This document shows positions 20,201-27,988 of a stretch of 64,000 nt of DNA, piece by piece. The number at the start of each line of letters is the position of its first letter. Position 1 is the first letter of the stretch. The notes beneath the pieces were generated by a model. It saw only the letters and a program-made list of their open reading frames with translations. It ran no database searches and had not been told where the DNA came from. The DNA lies in NCBI RefSeq assembly GCF_013141695.1, contig NZ_WHNY01000066.1:62001-126000 (forward strand), read 5' to 3'. The translations under genes were made by a program, and so were the position numbers. The stretch comes from Paenibacillus plantarum. GTDB lineage: Bacteria; Bacillota; Bacilli; Paenibacillales; NBRC-103111.

Positions 20201-22303
20201 ATAAGTGATAGTGACATTAGCTGGACTGGCGGAATACATAATGCCGTCATAACCATCCCACTTGAATGCAACTGTGCTGCCGCTAGGCAGATTAATATCT
20301 GGTGCAAATTTCAGGCTCGGCAGCTCGGAGATGTCAAGCTCTTTTACTGGAGCTGATTGGTTCAAATAAACGATGCCAGTGACGGAATCTATAAACCACA
20401 ATTTGCCTTTTTGGTCGAAACCGGAGGGCAGCGTAATTTTAATCTTCTGCATCGGATCTGAATTGACATCAGTATATTTATTTATAAAATCTTCAGCTGT
20501 GAATGAAACAACTGCTCCGGTAAGACTTGGTTTGATAATGTCGCTGACTACTGGAGGAGAGTTGATCTTAATGGTAATCGTTTTATCTGTTTGCGCATAC
20601 TCAAGACCATCAGAGCCATTCCATGTAAGCGTAACTGTACCTGTCTGATCGGGCTCTGGGACAAATGTTATCAGACTGAGCTGAGCTGCAGGGATTACCT
20701 GTCCGGCAACAACCGTAGCTCCGTTTAACTTTAAGGTGCCGCGAGTTGGAAGGGTGACGATTTTTACGTTGTTTAACGGGTCAAGATTAGCATCGGTATA
20801 TTTCGGGTTTGCAAAGTCCGTGGCTGTAAAATGAACCGTCTCACCTTCATTGATCAGCTTCTCGAAATCGGCAGCAACCGGAGCTGCGTTCGCCGTCAAA
20901 AGTACATTAGCGTCTAGCAACGCATATTTCCCTTTTACGATGTCATACCCATTCCATGAGAAGGAGGCAGCGCCTGTAAAGCCGCCGTTTGCTGGGATGA
21001 ACGTTAATTTCGGGATATCACTTGTAAGAACGACGTCATTCGCGTAAACATTACTCGTTATAGTTCCAGTGCTATCAGTTAGCACCAACTTCCCTTTGCT
21101 TGCATCTGGTAGTGACTTGATTTGTATGTGTTGCAAGTTATTTCCGATGGCAGTGCCGTTGAGTTTACTAAATTTATTCTTGAAATCCGCGGAGGTAAAT
21201 CCCGTTGGCTCGTATTGAAGCCCTTTCTTCGCAATGTCACTCACCTTCGGATCGAATGAGGATACGGAATAGATGTGTTCGACCTTGCCGGGATTGGTAT
21301 AATTCTCCGAGCTTGTCCCATTGCCTCGATCATCGAATAAAATAATATTGACTTCGTATTCCTTGCTGGGATCGATGCTGCTGTCGCTCAACACCAAATT
21401 CGACCATGCCTGCTCCGTACCTGCCGAGGCGCCGGCAAACAACTTTTTGTCCGTAGCCAGATTGTTCTCCGAACCATCGGCATTTTTCTGAACTACATTG
21501 GCTTCGATTGAGAAGTTGCCTGTATTTTTCGGCATAAATGCGGTGTCAACCGTAACTTTCCCATTCTCAACATTCATGTTGAGCTTGGTAATCTCACCGT
21601 TCTGCTGGACGCCACCGTCGACTACAATTTGACCCCAGTCAATTGTAGCGACCCAACCAGCATTAAAGTAGGTCAGGTTCTTATAATTGTTGTGGATTGA
21701 AATCCCGACATAGTAATCGTTCCCGGACGCTATTTTGGCCGGATCAAGCTTCAATACGGTTGTATTCCACTTGTTGTCGTTGCCCGAAAGCGCTCCGATA
21801 TAGCCTGACTGCTTAAATTCCTTCTTGTAATTCGCGCTTGCAGTCGACCAACCTTGCGCTCCCCCACCGCTTGTTGGCCAATTGGTGTAAGGAGTGGATG
21901 TAAACTGGACATCGTCAGGATTGGCTGACATATACACTCTGTCCCATTCTCCTGTTTTAGTCGGATCGTTGCTGTCATATTCATCCACATCATATCCACG
22001 TATCAGTAAATACGCGCTTTGTTGCGGTGTCTTGTCAACACCTGTGATTTTAAAATCAAATGGATATTTGGCATCTCCATTCGCGATACGTAAATTTTGA
22101 GTGAAAATATCCAAATCATCATCGGCTGGCCCGTTCCCGGCCGGATTCCCGTTCCAGTTATCGGAGTCAGTGAAATAAGTCCCACCGGCTGTAGTTGTGC
22201 TGCTTGCAAATGCGGGGGGTACCGTGCTTAATGCAACGAGTAGCGCCAATGCAAGAGGGAACAATCTCTTACCCATCCACATTCTTAAAAGTCGTTTCTC
22301 CAA
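17288..22303 (-). CDS. Large multidomain S-layer-homology surface protein
   Basis: A secreted, cell-wall-bound protein of 1671 residues. The signal peptide is about residues 1-34 (ending AFA). After an N-terminal region come three similar blocks of roughly 110 residues (about 350-690), each opening with a V(S/A)D...F...DF stretch and closing in a W(N/D)G(Y/S)D motif. Next are a cadherin-like VTDADGQ domain (about 695-790), an invasin-like Ig domain near 900-985, carboxypeptidase-regulatory-like modules, and a DUF11-like domain near 1330-1420. Three SLH domains close it (about 1490-1640: YPDGQFKPDRSLTRAELAA, FEDGTFRPEAPVTRAELAA and YPDGSYKPQNSIIRSEA). The TTG start is supported by GGAGGAG about ten bases upstream. 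No catalytic domain is visible; an adhesion or structural role is inferred. Confidence 0.87.
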   Translation of the reverse strand: MEKRLLRMWMGKRLFPLALALLVALSTVPPAFASSTTTAGGTYFTDSDNWNGNPAGNGPADDDLDIFTQNLRIANGDAKYPFDFKITGVDKTPQQSAYLLIRGYDVDEYDSNDPTKTGEWDRVYMSANPDDVQFTSTPYTNWPTSGGGAQGWSTASANYKKEFKQSGYIGALSGNDNKWNTTVLKLDPAKIASGNDYYVGISIHNNYKNLTYFNAGWVATIDWGQIVVDGGVQQNGEITKLNMNVENGKVTVDTAFMPKNTGNFSIEANVVQKNADGSENNLATDKKLFAGASAGTEQAWSNLVLSDSSIDPSKEYEVNIILFDDRGNGTSSENYTNPGKVEHIYSVSSFDPKVSDIAKKGLQYEPTGFTSADFKNKFSKLNGTAIGNNLQHIQIKSLPDASKGKLVLTDSTGTITSNVYANDVVLTSDIPKLTFIPANGGFTGAASFSWNGYDIVKGKYALLDANVLLTANAAPVAADFEKLINEGETVHFTATDFANPKYTDANLDPLNNVKIVTLPTRGTLKLNGATVVAGQVIPAAQLSLITFVPEPDQTGTVTLTWNGSDGLEYAQTDKTITIKINSPPVVSDIIKPSLTGAVVSFTAEDFINKYTDVNSDPMQKIKITLPSGFDQKGKLWFIDSVTGIVYLNQSAPVKELDISELPSLKFAPDINLPSGSTVAFKWDGYDGIMYSASPANVTITYNGKPVADPLSVSAVEGTTPITIELSGSDAETVTGLVYSIKTQPSKGTLTPVPGSGNKWTYTPNPEFTGGMDSFNYTVTDADGQESLSATVTIQINKVLDGWVGVKDQGDPTIVKALLGQPLKLSAVSSLDADQVTVTVNGTAVALTLTNAASAHLDGYKQWAKTNYILPLETSPGTYQVTFEAAKADVRLPNELKLADNSFEVIGANLKLTAEPAKIIGDGNSLSYLTAVLKDDNGSPIVGVEVVFSVPAELGNGSFPESDRAVTNAQGKAVVKYQSSKITGVDEKLIPVVATVQDAAKGLYAQDQLVVSFLPASISGIITKGDDNTPVPNAQVRITLDLNNDGIIDPAVDFVQTVFTDANGNYSIIVPKGDVEYDLEFTQDVLVGGVPTPVSYKQKAHVGSVTGAGDENFTSEKTVTGVVLFKQPDGKTTLFNNDMIGKTKVYVKDSNGNYIMDGGIKKGFTLQDQGVFRAEGLAVGDYTLEISYELEPGQEIIISRGDVKVKANGELNITEELVDPYGTITDAISNQVISGAQVTLYYADTTRNKNHPSRTPNTGVVLPVINGFDPNNNASPGQISDSSGFYAYMVYPQADYYLVVSKNGYETYRSSTIPVEFDIVKHDIKLYPEQSSGGGSAPSPSNVLLNLSVNKNLVEEGTQSNITVNFKNDSLNWLDAGHVKITLPEGVVLVAADGGGVEGRTIVWPVENLSAGQTKSFEISVKWPQINKEIQNFEIPSVFYFNASPKDEKAHSNVNVQVFSKRFGDLDHQRYILGYPDGQFKPDRSLTRAELAAIVARLTENNNLTDALRYSDVKPDHWASNYIRIVTKHSYFNGFEDGTFRPEAPVTRAELAAVMTRFLKISLTAPTDFHFNDVKGNWAASAVEQLYRSNYISGYPDGSYKPQNSIIRSEAVTLINRMLYRGPLKGLNPIFPDMPESHWAFGDVQEATQSHSSVRNTDGSESWMKNLNDDVK

Positions 22304-22524
22304 AACAAATTCTCCTCCTTCAATTTGCTGGTTTCATTGCGCCATTCTATGTTGTTACACAGCTTTTGAAAGATTAGCAGATGATATTGAACAAATACTA
22401 TACATAAACGGATCAATAGTTACTGTCCATCAAAAATGAAAGAGAGGGAGCGCCTTTCTTGTGTATTAGTGGGTAGCACTTGCCACCCAACCACTAACCC
22501 TTGTTACAGGAGCGGCCGTCCGGA

Positions 22525-22711
22525 TTAACTGGAAAACCTCCAACTATTTTCGCGGCTTTTTCTAATTTTGGACAATTAGATGGAAAACCTCCAGTTAAAA
22601 TCCCCGATTTCAGGCTCTACGGCCCAATTTGGCCAAATTAACTACAGGAAATACAGTTAAGTTCTCTGAAGTGAGGAGAATGGCGAAATTAGATGTACTT
22701 TTTACAGTTAA
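22525..22711. repeat. Class A four-unit palindromic element, copy 3
   Basis: Units start at 22525, 22576, 22638 and 22689 (spacing 51, 62, 51). Arms around 9 bp are TTAACTG/CAACTAT, TTAGATG/CAGTTAA, TTAACTA/CAGTTAA and TTAGATG/CAGTTAA. The first two share the same 9-bp centre, GAAAACCTC. The element lies between the divergent SLH and ArsR genes. Confidence 0.88.
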
Positions 22712-23149
22712 CGTGTGGGAGAGGGGGGAGAGGGGTGGAGGTGAAGTAATAGTAGTAGTAGTAGTAGTAGTAGTAGTAGACTTGGATTGAGATTGAGACT
22801 GGAAGTAGAAGTGAAATTGAAAGTAGAAGAAGAAGTGTAGTAGTAGTAGTAGTAGCTGATGTGCTGAAGGCGTGAAACAGCTTAATGCTAATTTGTTTAA
22901 AACACGTGTCCCTCAACAGAGCTATAACCCACCAATTGAATGCCAACCCACCAACAAGACAACTCTCCAAACACCACGACTGCCAGTACCACATATCCCC
23001 CCTACATCACAATCCATTCCCAACAAGCCTGCGTTTATTACTTCCACAAACTACTCACCTCACGGCGCAACTTGCTCCAAAACCGCTGTTCAAGCTCACG
23101 CCTAACTGCCGATTGCGTGGAAAGGGAAGAAAAATTTTACATATTTTGA
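22712..23149. other. Unassigned spacer, purine-rich then pyrimidine-rich
   Basis: There is no convincing gene. The first part is strongly purine-rich on the plus strand and carries the TAG repeats. Open frames through here are low-complexity and lack ribosome sites. Confidence 0.6.
22750..22855 (+). repeat. (TAG)n microsatellites
   Basis: Ten perfect TAG triplets run from 22750 to 22779 and six more from 22838 to 22855, separated by a GA-rich stretch. Confidence 0.9.
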
Positions 23150-23179
23150 TTGACATGCAACTAAATTGTTGCATATAAT
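23150..23179 (+). promoter_or_regulatory. Promoter with palindromic operator for the ArsR operon
   Basis: TTGACA at 23150-23155 and TATAAT at 23174-23179 are both perfect, 18 bp apart. The spacer is itself a perfect inverted repeat, TGCAAC-TAAATT-GTTGCA. A regulator bound there would block RNA polymerase, so autoregulation by the ArsR protein is likely. The -10 box ends six bases before the start codon, so the transcript probably begins at or next to the ATG. Confidence 0.85.
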
Positions 23180-23185
23180 GGGCGC

Positions 23186-23506
23186 ATGGACAAACTTTTT
23201 AAAGCACTTGCAGACGGAACACGCAGAGAATTACTCGACATCTTGTTCGTGAATAACGGACTATCCTTATCAGAACTCTGTCAGCAAATGACAATGAGCC
23301 GGCAAGCTGTTACGAAACACCTTTTGCTGCTGGAGGAGGCAAATCTGGTTACAGTCACGTGGCATGGCCGCGAGAAACTTCATTATCTGAACCCGGTACC
23401 GATCGGGGAGATCTACCATCGCTGGATCGGTAAGTTTGATCAACGTCGCATTGAGGCATTAACCAATTTGAAGCTAGCCTTAGAGGAGGATTCGAATCAT
23501 GAATAA
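23186..23506 (+). CDS. ArsR-family transcriptional regulator
   Basis: A small DNA-binding repressor of 106 residues. It has the classic opening FKALADGTRRELLDIL and a winged-helix core with recognition segment MSRQAVTKHLLLLEEANLV (about 38-56). No metal-binding ELCVCD motif is present, so it is of the type found beside SRPBCC genes, not a metal sensor. No ribosome site precedes the ATG, and the promoter geometry suggests a leaderless mRNA. The following gene starts 8 bp before this one stops, so they are translationally coupled. Confidence 0.9.
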   Translation: MDKLFKALADGTRRELLDILFVNNGLSLSELCQQMTMSRQAVTKHLLLLEEANLVTVTWHGREKLHYLNPVPIGEIYHRWIGKFDQRRIEALTNLKLALEEDSNHE

Positions 23507-23942
23507 GAAGTCTTTTGTTTATGTGACATACATCGCAACAACGCCAGAGAAGCTATGGGCAGCCTTAACGAGCAGTGAGTTTACGAAGCAGTATTTTTTT
23601 GGTCGTGAAATCATTTCAGATTGGCAAGTCGGTTCGAGCTTTCACTTAATGAATAAAGACAAGACGGAACATTACGGTGAAGTTCTTGTCTATGAGCCTT
23701 ATAGCTTGCTCGCGATTACGTGGAGTGTCAAGGATGCGGAAGGCGATCGGATGTCCAATGTGACGTATGAATTAACACCATTGAACGGTACGATCAAGCT
23801 AACACTTCGCCATGAGGAGCTGTTAGAACAGGATATTCGTAAGGATGAGGGCAAAATCGAAGGATTTAACAACGGCTGGCCTGTTATTCTTAGCAATTTG
23901 AAGAGTCTGCTCGAAACAGGCAAAACGCTGCCAGCGTTCTAA
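23499..23942 (+). CDS. SRPBCC (AHSA1-like) domain protein
   Basis: A cytoplasmic protein of 147 residues with the START-like fold of the activator-of-Hsp90-homologue family. It opens with FVYVTYIATTPEKLWAALTS and FTKQYFFGREI, the usual N-terminal signature, and has the later GWPVILSNLKSLLETG helix. Such proteins bind hydrophobic ligands, but the ligand is unknown here. AGAGGAGG lies upstream, inside the arsR gene. ArsR plus AHSA1 pairs are very common in Firmicutes and the pair usually shares one promoter. Confidence 0.88.
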   Translation: MNKKSFVYVTYIATTPEKLWAALTSSEFTKQYFFGREIISDWQVGSSFHLMNKDKTEHYGEVLVYEPYSLLAITWSVKDAEGDRMSNVTYELTPLNGTIKLTLRHEELLEQDIRKDEGKIEGFNNGWPVILSNLKSLLETGKTLPAF

Positions 23943-23956
23943 AGGAGGGCAAGATG

Positions 23957-24391
23957 ATGAGTACAAATCAACTGAATTACTCGGTTAGCAACGCAGGTGC
24001 ATTTTCTGAATTTGCAAGTGTAACGGAAGGCATGTTGAAGGGTAAAATCTTTCTAAAAGACGCCCTACAACTGACGAGTATGGAAGTTTCACTTAATCAC
24101 TTACCCCCGAAGGGGGAAGTCCCCTTTTATCACAAGCACCAACAGAATGAAGAGCTCTACATCTTTCTTCAAGGGCAAGGCCAAGTTCAAGTGGACGGAA
24201 ATGAAATAGATGTGCACGAAGGCACGTCCGTTCGCATTGCACCTGATGGTGTGAGAGCGTTGCGGAATACATCGGCGACACAAGGCCTGCATTTTATTGT
24301 CATTCAAGCCAAGGAGAACAGTCTTACCCAATGGGTGGAGTCAGATGGCATTATTCTGGACCAACCCGTCGAATGGGATAACAAGCGTTAG
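23957..24391 (+). CDS. Single-domain cupin protein
   Basis: A cupin beta-barrel protein of 144 residues. Cupin motif 1 is visible as PFYHKHQQNEELYIFLQGQGQVQVDG (in two parts, about 52-77), with the metal ligands His, His and Glu. Motif 2 is represented by VRIAPDGVRALRN. It follows the SRPBCC gene by 14 bp. GGAGGG supports the ATG at 23957, and the adjacent ATG at 23954 is possible. It could be an enzyme or a small-molecule binding protein. Confidence 0.82.
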   Translation: MSTNQLNYSVSNAGAFSEFASVTEGMLKGKIFLKDALQLTSMEVSLNHLPPKGEVPFYHKHQQNEELYIFLQGQGQVQVDGNEIDVHEGTSVRIAPDGVRALRNTSATQGLHFIVIQAKENSLTQWVESDGIILDQPVEWDNKR

Positions 24392-24406
24392 TTGTTTAAA
24401 ATATAA

Positions 24407-24457
24407 AACAAGCGGCAAGCTAAGACTATATGATCTAGTCCTAGCTTGCCGCTTGTT
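24407..24457. terminator. Bidirectional terminator
   Basis: AACAAGCGGCAAGCT and AGCTTGCCGCTTGTT form a perfect 15-bp stem between the cupin gene and the converging MFS gene. Confidence 0.9.
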
Positions 24458-24462
24458 CATTA

Positions 24463-25653
24463 TTAAACCTTACGATCCCGCAGATAGCTCCACAGCATCA
24501 AAACAAACCCCGCCGCGGTCAATCCCGCGCCGATCCAAGGCAACGACGACAGGCCGATGTGCGTAATCGCCCAGCCACCTAGAAAGGCGCCGCCAGCGTT
24601 GCCGAGATTCAACGCAGAATGCGTTGAGGTGGCAGCCAGCTCTGGCGCTTCTTTGGCCAGATTCATGATGCGAATCTGCAGCCCAGGCAAAATCCCGAAA
24701 GCGGCAACTCCCCATATGAATATGGTGATAATCGCAGCAACCGGGAATTGATCCGTATATGCGAATACAGCGAGAATGAGCGCTAACGCGGCAAAGTTGC
24801 CGATCAAAGACGGCATGAGCTTCCAGTCAGCCATTTTGCCACCTAGAATGTTGCCTAGCGTTACACCAAAGCCGAACAAGATGAGAATCCACGTCACACT
24901 GCTCTCTTTAAACCCTGTGATGTTGATCAGAATAGGCGCGATGTAAGTGAATACTGCGAATAAGCTGCTGCAACCTAAGGCTCCTATCAGAAAGACGAGC
25001 AGTAATCGCGGCTGCAAAAGAGCGCGGACCTGCTTAACAAGGCTGCTATTCGTTTTCTGTGTAATCTTTGGAATGAAGATCAGGATACCGATGAACGAGA
25101 TGATGCCCATAATGACAACGGAGCCGAAGGATGCCCGCCAGCCGAGATGCTGACCGATGTAGGTGCCAAGCGGCACGCCAAGAATATTTGCGATGGTTAG
25201 ACCCGCCATCATCACGGATATGGCACTGGCCCTTTTTTCGGGCCGGACCAAATTCGCCGCGATCACAGAGCCGACACCGAAGAAGGTCCCGTGAGCCAAA
25301 GCAGTGATCAGTCGCGCTACCATCACGACCCCATAGGACGGAGCTAGCGCAGCTAGGCCATTGCCTAAAATGAAGATGAGCATCAGCACGAGAAGAAGGC
25401 GTTTTTGCGGCAGCTTATGAGTCAACATAGCGAGAATCGGAGCACCGAATGCCACGCCAAGTGCGTAGCCCGTAATCAATTGTCCCGCTTGCGAAATGCT
25501 AACGTTCAAGTCATCCGCCACATTGGGCAGAATCCCCATAATAACGAATTCGGTCATACCAATCGCGAAGGCGCCAACCGTTAGGGAGAAAAGGGAGATA
25601 GGAAACCGTTCTTTCTCGCTCGCTGTCCCTTGTAAAGCATGTGAAGTGTTCAT
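24463..25653 (-). CDS. MFS exporter of the DHA1 (AraJ/YdhP-like) group
   Basis: A 12-helix major facilitator of 396 residues. Landmarks are the opening FSLTVGAFAIGMTEFVIMGILPNVADDL, shared by the AraJ/YdhP/chloramphenicol-efflux group (seen here in segments), the loop-2/3 motif around HKLPQKRLL, and the motif C-like GVPLGTYIGQHLGWR near residue 160. It probably exports small organic compounds or drugs. It is divergent from mhqR. A single TATCTTAAAG, like half of the MhqR-type operator, lies just before its start, so it may share control with that regulon. Confidence 0.85.
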   Translation of the reverse strand: MNTSHALQGTASEKERFPISLFSLTVGAFAIGMTEFVIMGILPNVADDLNVSISQAGQLITGYALGVAFGAPILAMLTHKLPQKRLLLVLMLIFILGNGLAALAPSYGVVMVARLITALAHGTFFGVGSVIAANLVRPEKRASAISVMMAGLTIANILGVPLGTYIGQHLGWRASFGSVVIMGIISFIGILIFIPKITQKTNSSLVKQVRALLQPRLLLVFLIGALGCSSLFAVFTYIAPILINITGFKESSVTWILILFGFGVTLGNILGGKMADWKLMPSLIGNFAALALILAVFAYTDQFPVAAIITIFIWGVAAFGILPGLQIRIMNLAKEAPELAATSTHSALNLGNAGGAFLGGWAITHIGLSSLPWIGAGLTAAGFVLMLWSYLRDRKV

Positions 25654-25691
25654 GATTGCATTGAACCCACCTTTCTATCTTAAAGGTCTAA

Positions 25692-25722
25692 TCATACCAC
25701 GAGGACAAGCGACAAGGTATGA
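25692..25722. promoter_or_regulatory. Inverted repeat upstream of the MFS gene
   Basis: TCATACC and GGTATGA form a perfect 7-bp inverted repeat spaced by 17 bp, in the promoter region of the MFS gene. It is a candidate operator for an unknown regulator. Confidence 0.4.
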
Positions 25723-25770
25723 CATTCTTTGCATTTTTTTTGCTATAAGTAATATTTTCAAATATGCCTG

Positions 25771-25811
25771 TTGACATTTATCTTTAAATAAAGTATCTTT
25801 AAATTAAGATA
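25771..25811 (+). promoter_or_regulatory. mhqR promoter with two overlapping MhqR-type operators
   Basis: TTGACA (25771-25776) and TATCTT (25794-25799) are 17 bp apart. The palindrome TATCTT-TAAATT-AAGATA occupies 25794-25811, over the -10 box, and a second imperfect copy, TATCTT-TAAATA-AAGTAT, occupies 25780-25797. The form matches the MhqR operator of Bacillus (TATCT...AGATA) and recurs upstream of the mhqO-like gene, so autorepression is likely. Confidence 0.7.
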
Positions 25812-25845
25812 AATGAAGCAAACAAATGAAACGAGGTGAAGCAAC

Positions 25846-26289
25846 ATGAGCGAAGCGAGAAACCAATCTTTAGATCTTTACATCGCCCTTTCCAGAGCGA
25901 GTGAGTGGGTGAACGCCCACGGTGATCGAGATATTCGCAAGCATGGACTGAACCGCACAGAGTTTGGTGTACTAGAACTGCTTTACCACAAGGGATCGCA
26001 GGCGATTCAACAAATTGGCAGTAAAGTATTGATGAGTAGCGGGAATATTACCTATGTCGTTGATAAGCTGGTCAAAAAGGAATTCGTTATCCGCAATACA
26101 TCGACGGAAGATCGCAGATTGATTTTTGCTGAAATTACGGAAAAAGGGAAACAATTTATTGAGGATGTTTTTCCAAAGCATGCGGAAGTGATCGAGAGCG
26201 CAGTAGCAGGTTTGACGGATGAAGAGAAGAAGCTGGCAAGTCAACTGTTGAAGAAACTTGGCAGGTATGCGCAAGAAGGATTCAAATAG
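25846..26289 (+). CDS. mhqR: MarR-family repressor, MhqR-like
   Basis: A winged-helix repressor of 147 residues. The stretch HGLNRTEFGVLELLYHKG followed by IQQIGSKVLMSSGNITYVVDKL closely matches Bacillus subtilis MhqR, the sensor of quinone-type electrophiles. The wing is RNTSTEDRRLIFAEITEKG. The gene precedes mhqO-, mhqD- and flavin-reductase-like genes, which fits an MhqR regulon. The ribosome site is ACGAGGTGA. Confidence 0.83.
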   Translation: MSEARNQSLDLYIALSRASEWVNAHGDRDIRKHGLNRTEFGVLELLYHKGSQAIQQIGSKVLMSSGNITYVVDKLVKKEFVIRNTSTEDRRLIFAEITEKGKQFIEDVFPKHAEVIESAVAGLTDEEKKLASQLLKKLGRYAQEGFK

Positions 26290-26355
26290 TGATCGAGTTG
26301 ATAATCAGCTCGCACAAACGGATCCCTAACATAAATGACAATATCTTATGTAAAC

Positions 26356-26373
26356 TATCTTAAAATAAAGATT
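26356..26373 (+). promoter_or_regulatory. MhqR-type operator before mhqO
   Basis: TATCTT-AAAATA-AAGATT has the same half-sites and 6-bp spacing as the operator at 25794-25811. It lies 26 bp before the mhqO-like start codon. Confidence 0.65.
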
Positions 26374-26398
26374 CTTAAATATGAAGGAGTTGGCTATT

Positions 26399-27358
26399 AT
26401 GACAACAACACAACAACAAACCGCAGGTATCCACCATATCACCGCTTTCGTTCAACATGCACAGGCAACTGTTGATTTCTATGCAGGTATTCTGGGGCTT
26501 CGCATGATCAAAAAAACGATCAATTTCGATGCACCGGAAGTCTACCATCTCTATTTCGGTAATGAAGCGGGCAGCCCGGGAACGATCATTACGTTCTTCC
26601 CTTACGCGGGATCTCGCAAAGGACGGGTCGGCGGTGGTCAAGTCGGCATCACGACTTATGCCGTGCCAACAGGCAGCCTATCTTTCTGGGAAGCGCGCCT
26701 CACACAATTCGATGTTGCCTATGAGAAAAATGCGCGATTCGGCGAAACCTATGTACAATTCAAAGACCCAGACGGTCTGAGACTAGAGATTGTTGAGCGC
26801 GAACAAGGTGCGCCAAGTCAGTGGGCATTTGGTGGCGTTCCCGTGGACAAAGCGATCAAAGGCTTCGGCGGCGCTGTCCTCTACAGCACGGCACCTGACA
26901 AAACGTCAGATCTCCTTGTAAATGTCATGGGTTTGAAAAAAGTAGGGCAAGAAGGCGCCTATGCACGCTTCGCTTCCTTCGGCGACTTGGGTAATATCGT
27001 CGATATCAACGTAACGCCGATGGACTACGGTGCTGGCGGTGCGGGAACTGTTCATCATATCGCATGGCGTGCGAAAGATGACGCCGAGCATGCGCTATGG
27101 AGAAGTCACGTAGCGAGCAATGGCTACCACCCTACACCAATCGTGGATCGTCAATACTTCAACGCAATTTACTTCCGTGAGGAAGGCGGCATCCTGTTTG
27201 AGATTGCGACAGATCCGCCAGGGTTTGCAAGAGATGAAGCGCCAGAAGCACTTGGCGAGAAATTAATGCTGCCAGAATGGTTTGAAGCAAGCCGCGATCA
27301 AATCGTGCGAAATCTGCCGCCAATCGAAGTGCGGGTATTGGAAGGTGATGAGCAATGA
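26399..27358 (+). CDS. mhqO: Ring-cleaving dioxygenase of the MhqO/MhqA (glyoxalase-fold) family
   Basis: A 319-residue protein with two vicinal-oxygen-chelate modules. The N-terminal one begins GIHHITAFVQHAQATVDFY and the second includes GTVHHIAWRAKDDAEH. Metal ligands are likely His in IHHIT, His in VHHIA and Glu in ILFEIATDPPGF. Family members (YdfO, YkcA and YodE in Bacillus) are thought to open hydroquinone or catechol rings. The start is set by AAGGAG nine bases before the ATG. The stop overlaps the next start (ATGA). MhqR-type operator boxes lie upstream. Confidence 0.85.
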   Translation: MTTTQQQTAGIHHITAFVQHAQATVDFYAGILGLRMIKKTINFDAPEVYHLYFGNEAGSPGTIITFFPYAGSRKGRVGGGQVGITTYAVPTGSLSFWEARLTQFDVAYEKNARFGETYVQFKDPDGLRLEIVEREQGAPSQWAFGGVPVDKAIKGFGGAVLYSTAPDKTSDLLVNVMGLKKVGQEGAYARFASFGDLGNIVDINVTPMDYGAGGAGTVHHIAWRAKDDAEHALWRSHVASNGYHPTPIVDRQYFNAIYFREEGGILFEIATDPPGFARDEAPEALGEKLMLPEWFEASRDQIVRNLPPIEVRVLEGDEQ

Positions 27359-27963
27359 AACATATCTATCAGCAAGGATCTGATCTGACAGCGCCCGTGC
27401 TCGTTCTGTTTCACGGAACGGGCGGGACCGAGCAAGACCTGCTGCCATTGGCGCAGGCGATTTCACCAACCTCCTCCGTACTTAGCGTACGGGGGAACGT
27501 CCTAGAGAACGGCATGCCGCGTTTCTTCCGCCGGCTGGCTGAGGGCATCTTCGACGAGGAAGATCTGATCTTCCGTACGAAGGAAGTGTACGATTTCCTC
27601 GACACGGCAGCAGTCGAGCACGGCTTCGATCGCAGCAACGTCGTTGCGATCGGCTATTCCAACGGCGCGAACATCGCGGGCAGCTTGCTGTTCCACTATC
27701 CGAATGCGCTTCGCGCAGCCATTCTGCATCATCCGATGGTGCCGCGGCGCGGCATCCAGCTGCCTGATCTCTCAGACACCCCTGTATTCATCGGGGCTGG
27801 CAAGAACGACCCGATCTGCTCACCCGAGGAGTCGGAGGAGCTAGAACGTCTGCTGAGCGATGCTGGATCGGATGTTCATGTGCATTGGGAGAATTCAGGC
27901 CACCAATTGACGCGCTCTGAGGTTTTTGCCGCAGCAGAGTGGCTCAAAGGGATCTCACTCTAA
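27355..27963 (+). CDS. mhqD: Alpha/beta hydrolase, MhqD-like carboxylesterase
   Basis: A cytoplasmic serine hydrolase of 202 residues, in the phospholipase/carboxylesterase group. The oxyanion region is LFHGTGGTEQD near residue 19, the nucleophile elbow is GYSNGAN near residue 98, and the acid and base are in GKNDPICS and SGHQLT. It resembles Bacillus MhqD (YodD), which is induced by quinones together with MhqE/MhqO. Its coupling to the dioxygenase gene by a 4-bp overlap supports a shared pathway. The physiological substrate is not known. Confidence 0.85.
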   Translation: MKHIYQQGSDLTAPVLVLFHGTGGTEQDLLPLAQAISPTSSVLSVRGNVLENGMPRFFRRLAEGIFDEEDLIFRTKEVYDFLDTAAVEHGFDRSNVVAIGYSNGANIAGSLLFHYPNALRAAILHHPMVPRRGIQLPDLSDTPVFIGAGKNDPICSPEESEELERLLSDAGSDVHVHWENSGHQLTRSEVFAAAEWLKGISL

Positions 27964-27988
27964 TAGAGGAAGAGAGGAGCTTGTCACC

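Noticed and set aside
22525..22711. CRISPR array interpretation of the class A repeats
   Set aside because: There are only four units, two are inverted relative to the others, spacers are of two lengths in a fixed order, and no cas gene is present.
22689..22994. A 101-codon minus-strand open frame with a run of tyrosines
   Set aside because: The tyrosines are translations of the TAG repeats on the other strand; it also overlaps a class A unit.
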